From Triglochin maritima (taxonomy: Eukaryota > Streptophyta > Magnoliopsida > Alismatales > Juncaginaceae), in assembly GCA_963682175.1 (NCBI GenBank), contig OY821771.1:40010201-40074200 (forward strand): a DNA stretch of 64,000 bases. Reading direction: 5' to 3'. A model generated the notes under the pieces. The model saw nothing but the letters and a program-made list of their open reading frames with translations. It ran no database searches and was not told the origin of the DNA. Within the stretch, counting starts at the first letter, position 1; each line of letters begins with the position of its first letter. Made by a program: the position numbers and the translations under genes. Below are positions 56,736-64,000 of the stretch, in pieces.

Positions 56736-56851
56736 CATGCAAACCACAAAGAGACTCGGCATTTTTATAGAGGTTCGGCACCCCACCCGGGTCCTAGTCC
56801 TCTCTTGTAAGCTTCGCTCGACTCCACGAGCTCCGCCTACGTCTTCACTAA

Positions 56852-58040
56852 TGATGCATTGCATACATTGCATCATATGTCTTTCATTTAGATTACTTTT
56901 ATATCAATAAATGCTACTAAGGTATGTGTTTAGTCGTATTTACAGAATACAGGGACCTGAATGCAAATTACCCACATTCCGAGCATAAACGCGTGCAAAA
57001 GATTCATTTCTATCATAAAGACCGAGTTCAAGTTTATCGGGTTCCAAATGGAAATGCATCCAAGCATAAAAGCATTCAAGGAGCTAATTACAAAAAAGGT
57101 CAAGGGCTTAATTGCAAAATGCCAAGGACCTGATTGCAAAATAAAAGGACCAAGTTATTGTGTGGAGAAAGTCAAAAGAAAAATCAAATATAAATCTCCA
57201 ACAATGGAAGGAATTAATCCGGAGCTCAAAACAATGGAAAGAATCAATCCAGACGCGCAAAGGATGATCAATTCATACCATAAACGCGTGACAAAAATCC
57301 TGATTAAATCCGACCAACGTGTGAGGCGAATCCGCCGCACAATACACATGATGTGCGGCGATTCCGCCGCCCATTGGTCGATCTGTGTGTCCCAATTTCG
57401 TCCAGTCGTGTATGGACACGTGTACTATCCAATTCTATATCTAAGTCCCTTGTAGCAACTATAAATAGACCCGAGAACGATGTAAATAGGGTCCTTGGTT
57501 GTTGTTCTTATTTGTGTACCTTAGTTTTATTAATAAAATTCTGTTCTTTTAATTCTTGTTTTAGTTTTCTTTTAATGTCTCTAGGATCCCTTCTTCTTCC
57601 TCCCTCCATGAGTTTCTAACTCTTTCCAAATGATGGAGGTGATGGAATGAGGGTTAGAGAAGATGAATTGCATGTTATTATTTTAAGTTCATGATTAGTT
57701 TATTTTGATTACTTGAGTTTATGTTAAGTCATTTATCTTGTAATGCTTCATAACTAACATGATTTACAATAAGTTTCAGTAATTCTCTGATCTAAACCTA
57801 AATCTAAACCTCCACCCAACGGATTTCTCTTCTTATTTCTTGTTTTAGTTCTAATTGCTTTTGTTTCGTACTTTAGATAATTAAATCAAAAATACCAAAA
57901 ACCCAACTTATTTCTTCTCCCTTCTTCCCCTAAATCGAAATCACACTAACAACGAAATCTCTCCCTCCTTGTGTTCGACCCGTACTTGCCACGTCTTCAT
58001 AGACGCCGTGCACTTGCGGTATAAACTTAAATCTTCATCA
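56852..58040 (+). mobile_element. solo LTR nested in the SIRE-like LTR
   Basis: 1189 bp, from TGATGCATTGC to ATCTTCATCA, with a perfect 5-bp terminal inverted repeat TGATG/CATCA. Perfect duplications ACTAA lie at 56847-56851 and 58041-58045. A TATA-like CTATAAATAGAC near 57460 and the 3' segment CTTGTGTTCGACCCGTACTT, common before the primer site of gypsy Athila/Tat-type LTRs, indicate plus orientation. There is no internal region. It carries no CGGTCGACCG array. Confidence 0.85.
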
Positions 58041-58469
58041 ACTAACCACTCCCCGTTCCGGGCCGGGAGAGAACACCTTTACACCACAAGCAACGCGAAC
58101 AACCCTCGCTTGCTTGAATTCTTCCTCTCACAATCCGAGAGGGACACTTCGGGCTTTCACCGAAGTCCTTGCTTCTTTTGACAACACTTGTAACTGAGTG
58201 GGATTCACTCTCTAATTGAGCACACTTTGAGTAGGATGAGTAATTGATCAAGTGTGTGAAGTTTAGGCTTATAGAGTGTAGAAGTGGAGCTTTGAGGATT
58301 GAGGTTTCTCTCTAATGAGTTGGGACAATTGGAGTTGGAGAGTTGTGTTAACAACAAGTCTTTATCCTCTATTTATAAGCTCCTAAGGTATTCTAGCCGT
58401 TGGGGATAGATTTGATTGGGTTTTGTGCAAGATACACAAAGCAGAAAATCGGGCTGCAAATCTGTCCAG

Positions 58470-58950
58470 AACCGGTCGACCGAAACTAGTAAACCGGTCG
58501 ACCGTTAACTTGATTTCAAAGAGAACGGTCGAACAAAAGAATATTCGGTTGGACAAACGAGCTAGAACTTAACTCTACTTAAGTGAATCGGTCGAACCAA
58601 AGTATGGGGCGGTCGACCGAGAAGGGGATTCGGTTGAGACAAAGGTCAAACGGTCGAACGAGAATTGTGTCGACCGATAGCAGGGAATTTGGTTTCTGAA
58701 AATATGTTCAACCGGTCGACCGAAACAAGGTCTTCGTTCGACCGGTTACCGAATGTATTTTGGGGTTAAGTTTTGTTTTATACGAATACGATCGTTATAG
58801 GAATACGACAAGAAAAACGGTCATATTAAAATCCGGGATCGGTCGACCGAAAAGGTAGAACCGGTCGACCGGTAGAGTTCGGTAAAATCACTGTGGAGAG
58901 TCTGTTATAAACCGGTCGAACTGAGAACTGGTTCGGTCGACCGGTTCACA
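58470..58950. repeat. CGGTCGACCG palindrome array G
   Basis: Seven exact GGTCGACCG words and about eight variants (GGTCGAACG, GGTCGAACC, GGTTGGAC, TTCGACCGG) lie in about 480 bp of the minus-strand SIRE-like LTR. It occupies the same relative place as arrays B plus D in the other SIRE-like LTR. Confidence 0.95.
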
Positions 58951-59312
58951 CAGGAAATCTGGGTTTAAGTTTATAAGTGATTTCCGACTAAGGTTTGGGT
59001 GATCTAATGAAGTCCAAATAAGGTGAAATATTGTGTGTGACTTTTCTAAGGAACCTAGTGTGTATGTGATATGTTTTTAACTCTTGCATGCTCAATTTAC
59101 ACATGTTCCTAAGACTCAAAATAAAATCAAGATTACAAGTCTTCATTTAGCTTTATTACAAATCTTGACTTGATTTCCTTCCTTCCATGAGTCTTGATCA
59201 CCTGTAGAGGTTAGCACATGCAATATATATGCAATGCATAGTGTGTGCTACTCTAATTAAGATTCGGTTGATTAAATCATCAAAACATAAGATTAAGGCC
59301 AAAAAGCCAACA

Positions 59313-61798
59313 GAGATATGGTTGTAGTATCATGTATATTGGAGGTTAGTGGAGAACAAGTGACAGGAGGATTTACTGGTGGTGTTGGTGGGGTGTTTTC
59401 TTGGATTGGTGAGGATTGTGTGTTTTGGAAGCTGGGAGAGGGTGCTGTCAAAAGATGATGTGGGGATGCTATGTCAGGTATATGAGGCTGGGGTGTAGCA
59501 GACGTATAATTACGACTACCAGATACCTCAGCAGTGATAGTAGGCACGATCTTAGCATAAGGGAAAGATCTTTCATCAAATACTACATGGCGGGCAATAT
59601 TTGCTTTAGAATTTTCTAAATCATAACACTTGTACCCTTTATGATTGACACTGTAGCCTAAAAACACACAAGCAGTAGATCGAGCTTGAAGTTTATTGGC
59701 CATGTAGGGACGTAAATAGGGAAAGCATGTACATCCAAAAAGTTTTAAAATAGAATAATCAGGAGGTTTTTGAAAGAGTTTTTCATAAGGACAGATGTTG
59801 TTAAGTGTGGGAGTAGGGAGTCTGTTGATTAAAAAAATAGATGAAAGAAAGGCATCATCCCAAAATCGATTAGGAACACTAGAGTGCTTAAGCAAGGAAA
59901 GACCAGTATCAACAATGTGACGATGTTTGCGTTCAATTGTGCCATTTTGTTCATGTGTGTGTGGACAACTTATACGATGACTGATGCCATTTTCAGAAAC
60001 ACATCGAGAAACATTACGAAATTCACCACCCCAATCACTTTGAAAGCATTTAATTTTGCAAGAGAAATTGTTTTCAACTTCAAGTTTAAAACGTTGAAAG
60101 ACAAATAATACTTCAGATTTACAAGTAATGGGAAAAATCCAAGTATAACGGGAAAAATCATCTAAGAAACTGATATAATAGCGTTTACCAGTAGAAGAAA
60201 TAGTAGGTGAAGGTCCCCAAACATCAGCATGTACTATTTGAAGAGGAGCAATAGTTTGTGTAGTAGAATTAGCAAATGGAAGTTTAATGTTCTTTATTTG
60301 AGGGCAAGTATGACATGTATGTAAAGTTTTAGAGCCTGGAACTGACAAACCGTAATGATGAAGAATGGTGTGAACAACTCGTGAAGAGGGATGTCCCAGC
60401 CGTTGATGCCAGATGGTGACAGGAGCTCTTTCACCAAGAAATACCAGCTTGCGAGGAGGAAGATCATAGAACTGAAGCTGATATAAGCCATGCTTAAGTT
60501 GGCCTCTGAGGAGGACCTGCCCCGAGGATAGATCCTTGACAAGACAATAAGTAGGAATGAACTCAAAGTAAACGTTATTATCAGCAGTGAACTTAGCTAC
60601 GCTTAATAATTTTCGTGTAACAGTAGGGACATAAAAAACGTTATGCATGCGTAAAGGTTTGAAGGAAGAGGGAAAGGTGAAAGATCTTGTACGAAGGATG
60701 GGCAAACCTGTGCCATTTGCGGTTTGAATGACATCCGATCCAAGATACTCTTGTGAGTCGTGGAAACCACCAGTATCATTTGTCAGATGATGAGTTGCGC
60801 CCGAGTCAGGGTACCAAGCATCATTGACATCATGACAGGTAGAAGCCACATTAGCAGAGAGGTTAGGAGTAAATTGGATGGTAGGATCAAACCGTTTATA
60901 GCATTGAAGGGCTGAATGACCCTGTTTGGTACAGATCTGACATTGTATTCGCGGTCGGTTGCTGGAGTTGTTGTTGTTGTTGTTGCGGAAGCGGGAGTTG
61001 TTGCGACCGGAGTTGTTGCGAGAGTTGGGACGGTTATTGGGACGACCGGAGTTGTTGCGAGAGTTGTCTGGTGCTTTAGTTGTTGTGTTAACAGTAGGAT
61101 CCGGAGTGTGATGTTTCTCAAGGCGAGTTTCTTGGCAAAGGAGCATGCTATGGAGATCCTCAATGGAGAGAGGGTCCTGACGGGTGGTGATAGAGGTGAC
61201 AAAGGACTCATATTTAGGACCGAGGCCGGAGAGTACATGCAAAACGAGATCAGCATCAGAGACGGGGCTGGCGACGGCGGTGAGCTTGTCAGAGATGGAT
61301 TTCAATTGTTGAAGGTAGTCGGTGATGGAGGAGCCACCTTTCTTGGCGGTTTGGAGCTGAAGGCGGAGCTGTAGAATACGTGATCTGGAATGAGAGGCGT
61401 AGAGTCGTTCGAGGGTAGTCCACGCGGCGTTGGTGGTTTCACACCCAACGATGTGGGACATGACAGGCTCAGTGAGAGTTGAGCGAAGCCATCCAAGGAG
61501 AAGTTGATCTTGTTTCCACCAAAAGTTGAAGGCTGGGTTGATGGTGGTGGAAGGACTGGTAGATGATGTGGTCGGTGCCGGTTGCAAGGAAGGGGAAGGA
61601 CATGGGAGTGAGCCGTCAAGGTAGCCAAAAAGATCGTGTCCACGAATGAGGGGAACGATCTGAGAACGCCAAAGAAGGTAGTTGTCGCGATCCAGGCGAA
61701 TATGCACGGAGAAAGAGGGGTTGGAGGGGATGGTTAGCGAGGGTGTGCTACCGGAGATTTATTGTTCAGTAGAGGTGGAGGATGTGGATGGTGCCATG
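59313..61798 (-). pseudogene. copia gag-protease-integrase polyprotein (young element)
   Basis: The likely start is the ATG at 61798 (MAPSTSSTSTEQ), followed after 12 codons by TAA at 61760-61762. Beyond it one frame stays open to the nested LTR at 59312. In order: gag (LDRDNYLLWRSQIVPLIRGH, LHVLSGLGPKYESFV), an Asn/Arg-rich linker, a CCHC knuckle (CQICTKQGHSALQC), protease (DSGATHHL), the HHCC zinc region (WHQRLGHP, CHTCPQ), and the integrase core (VHADVWGPSP, SDWGGEFRN, NGTIERKHRH) with its D, D and E residues. The C-terminal part has FGCTCFPYLRPY and VFLGYSVNHKGYKCYD. It is nearly intact apart from the early stop and the LTR insertion. Confidence 0.9.
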
Positions 61799-62152
61799 AT
61801 GGGTGGTCGACGAGAACAAGAGGTTGTCGTAGGTGAAGGAATCACCAATTTTTGCGGCAAGGAAGAGGATAAAATGAAGAGATGAGTAGGGTTTCTTGGT
61901 TTTGTTGGGTGACGGAGAGGATTTGGACCGTTGGATGCAGGGTTTTGAGGAATGGAAGGGGAGGATGGTGTGTTTTCTTGGAGAAGACGTGGATCGTTGG
62001 ATTTGTGTGTGTTTCTTGTGAGCGGGTAGGATCGTGATCCGTGGGAGAGAGGATGGGCGAATCAGCGAAGAGGACGAGGATGGGCCTAGCGGGCTTATTT
62101 TCTGTTAGTGGGTTGGGAGGTGGGGAGAAGAAGTGGGCTGTTAGGCCAGAGT

Positions 62153-62166
62153 GGCTCTTGATACCA
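62153..62166 (-). other. primer binding site of the young copia element
   Basis: The minus strand reads TGGTATCAAGAGCC next to the LTR, the initiator-tRNA-Met site with one extra A relative to TGGTATCAGAGCC. Confidence 0.8.
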
Positions 62167-62375
62167 TGTTGAAACACAAATCTTGGAAGAAGTATTTGAG
62201 AAAAACAGATATCAATCTCTTGAATTGTTAGAGATTGATCATGATGTATTTATATCAAGTGGTAGGATTACAAAATTACATTTGAGCAGTATGGGATTAA
62301 TAAAATACAGAGAAGAAATGTATGTAGACTAGAAGGAAGGCCTAGTACATTAGGCTTTATATGGATGTTCTAATA
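62167..62375 (-). repeat. 5' LTR of the young copia element
   Basis: On the plus strand it starts TGTTGAAAC and ends TTCTAATA. The left border touches the primer binding site, which identifies it as the 5' LTR. Confidence 0.9.
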
Positions 62376-62380
62376 TAAAC

Positions 62381-64000
62381 ACACTTTATCCTGATCAATT
62401 TGAGGTTACTCTATTGATCACAAATCATTTTAAACTTTCACAAATACATACTTATCCATATTCATATCACCTTTGCTAAGAAAATTCGTACTCGCTTGCC
62501 TGAGATCTTTGAAAGAAATTCTCCAACAAACTTCTCTAAACTTTAGTTGTCGTCTGTAATCCGATTATCAATCCAAGCACTTCTTCAAGCAAAGTGCTTG
62601 TAATCCCTAAGGTCTCAAAATGTAGTATGGGTGTAAAAGAGTTGAGCCTAGAGGCCTAGCCTGACATATTAATTTGGATTCTCTTGAGCTTAATTCAACT
62701 CGTCTTGAAAACAGTTCGCTTACAAATTGAGGCCCATAAACTGGTTGAGCTTGGATTGGGTCGAACTTCAAATTCGGCTCAACATGACTCATCGAGCTCG
62801 GCTTGTCTTATGCATGACATTGCACTAAGCCACTAACAATCTTGTTATGACACACTGTAATAAGTTCTGTTGGATATATGTGTCCTTATTTAATTTACCT
62901 CATCCGATGATTCAAGCTTTTAACATTATATTAAGTCTGAACATTACCATTGGGCTACAAGTGGTGATTGCATTTGGTTGTAACATTAATATATTATAAA
63001 TCAAATCCAATTAGTATCCAGTAAAAACATAAGCGATAGGAATATTGATAACATAAACCAGTTGGGTTTCAGTTCTGGTTGCTATGCAAATTAAGACGGA
63101 ACATTACCATTGAGTTACTACTGGTGACTGCATTTTGTCGTAACATTTTAATATTATAGTTAAAAGATGCTGATAGTTTTTTTTACATTATGATGATGAT
63201 ATACCTTAGACCTTAGTCGTTTTCAAGAAAAAAACAATGCATATCTTTAATTTGTATATGTATGCATGGACGTATGTATAAAGTATCTTAATAATCTAAC
63301 TATGGGACTATTGAATATTGCGGTTAGGCTCGTGTAATATTAAATTGGAAATCCAGTGTTAAGTTATAAAGTAGGAACATGAAATTCTCTTGGTCACTTT
63401 AGTCCGACATTGGGGAATTTGAGAAGTGAAAAAACATTTATGTACTTAGACTTCCCGTACTCTTGAGAGAGAGACACACACAGTAGGGGTGGATCCAGGA
63501 GTATTTGGTGGGTGGGGCAGATGAACTGGTTTCGCATTGGCCTAGAAAATTATTGTATGTTTTTTTTCTTATTAAAATTTAGGACATTACTTAAAATACA
63601 TAAATAGTAAATAAGAAAATTCAAAATACAATCATGTTTTTTCGTCGTCGGAAAATTACTTAAATCGTCCTAAAAATTACTTTTTTGCCCTTAACAAATC
63701 AATTAATACTCATTTCGTCATGTGTCTTTAAACAATGTTTTTGACTCAGTTTTACTTACATTCCTAGTACCGACACCACGAAAATGTCTAGCGAAGCACC
63801 TGGATCCGGTGAGGTAACGGAGGCAGATTTTTTTTTCCGACTCGGGCGTCTTAGCCAGACGCCTCCACATTGGTGGAGACGTTTCGGGCAGACGCCCATT
63901 TTTAAAAAAAAATTGTTAAATTAATTTTTTTCATGTTCCGTTGCAAGAATTCGGTGGTGATGGAGTAGATTACAGTGAGTTTTTTGATAGTAAAAAAAAA
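62381..64000. other. intergenic, repeats only
   Basis: No coding region recognised. It holds an imperfect direct repeat of about 60 bp (62940-62999 and 63101-63160; shared words ACATTACCATTG and GGTGA-TGCATTT), and a run of GAGC/GCTTG words near 62640-62810 as seen in some plant repeats. Confidence 0.5.
63844..63897. repeat. nested inverted repeat
   Basis: GGGCGTCT (63844-63851) pairs with AGACGCCC (63890-63897). Inside it, CTCCAC (63863-63868) pairs with GTGGAG (63873-63878) around ATTG, extending to 9 of 10 bases as ACGCCTCCAC/GTGGAGACGT. Confidence 0.85.

Larger units (their letters stand above)
56736..59312 (-). mobile_element. SIRE-like copia LTR, 3' end truncated, nested
   Basis: On the minus strand it starts TGTTGGCTTTTTGGCC with TTTTGATGATTTAATC close behind, the SIRE-type LTR start. 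It shares AGAGAGGACTAGGA and GTGGTTTGCAT with the LTR 18263-22606. It stops near 56736, about 110 bp short of the expected end, and runs into RT sequence; no target duplication is visible. A TATA-like TTATAAATAGAG (minus) lies near 58370. It contains palindrome array G and the solo LTR 56852-58040. Confidence 0.8.
54916..62375 (-). mobile_element. young Ty1/copia element carrying nested LTRs
   Basis: Two 209-bp LTRs (54916-55124 and 62167-62375) bound it, with perfect target duplications TAAAC at 54911-54915 and 62376-62380. Minus-strand order from the right: LTR, primer site, gag-PR-IN, an interruption by nested LTRs (56736-59312), RT-RNase H, polypurine tract (about 55126-55136), LTR. The LTRs differ at about four to six sites, which suggests a recent insertion. 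Without the nested DNA it is about 4.9 kb, a normal copia length. It sits at the right end of the older copia fragment. Confidence 0.95.

Overview
This is plant nuclear DNA, most likely from a eudicot. Three genes with many short exons, GT-AG introns and plant-specific products lie among LTR retrotransposons and AT-rich intergenic DNA. Nothing in the window fixes the species. Gene models were built by eye from splice sites, reading phase and recalled family sequence, without alignments.

Genes. (1) 5037-10670 (+): the C-terminal half of mitochondrial succinic semialdehyde dehydrogenase (ALDH5F1). Twelve exons stay in phase; the N-terminal exons would lie left of the window, beyond a copia element at 1-3545. 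(2) 33567-41777 (+): a complete 25-exon kinesin of the KIN-4A/FRA1 type, predicted at 1037 aa. (3) 44526-50520 (-): a complete 9-exon Doa10-type RING-CH E3 ligase of the SUD1/CER9 type, about 1085 aa. Genes 2 and 3 converge, 2.7 kb apart. KIN-4A/FRA1 acts in cell-wall deposition, and SUD1/CER9 in ER-associated degradation and cuticle lipid and sterol control. A broken Myb/SANT-like gene (17693-22783) resembles PIF/Harbinger ORF1 or NAM-associated proteins.

Mobile DNA. 1-3545 is a decayed copia element (-) cut by the window edge. 13475-15333 is a solo LTR with perfect TSDs. 18263-22606 is a SIRE-like solo LTR inside the Myb-like gene and carries two further solo LTRs. 23168-26825 is a Ty3/gypsy element whose 5' LTR is fused by deletion to its integrase. 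52200-54910 is an old copia fragment (-). 54916-62375 is a young copia element (-) with 209-bp LTRs and perfect TSDs, holding a truncated SIRE-like LTR that itself holds another solo LTR. Five intact solo LTRs and four explicit nesting events show repeated insertion followed by LTR-LTR recombination.

The most striking signal is the palindrome CGGTCGACCG. It occurs about fifty times, with many one- or two-base variants, in seven dense clusters. Every cluster lies inside an LTR, and the LTRs belong to at least three unrelated families (gypsy chromovirus-like, SIRE-like copia, and an unassigned LTR). This is the best candidate for an undescribed shared element.

Other non-coding structure includes a probable template-switch rearrangement (29480-29967), a palindrome-rich MITE-like element (27187-27602), possible degenerate tRNA-derived SINEs (30570-31745) and several short tandem repeats. 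No rRNA, intact tRNA or CRISPR array was seen.
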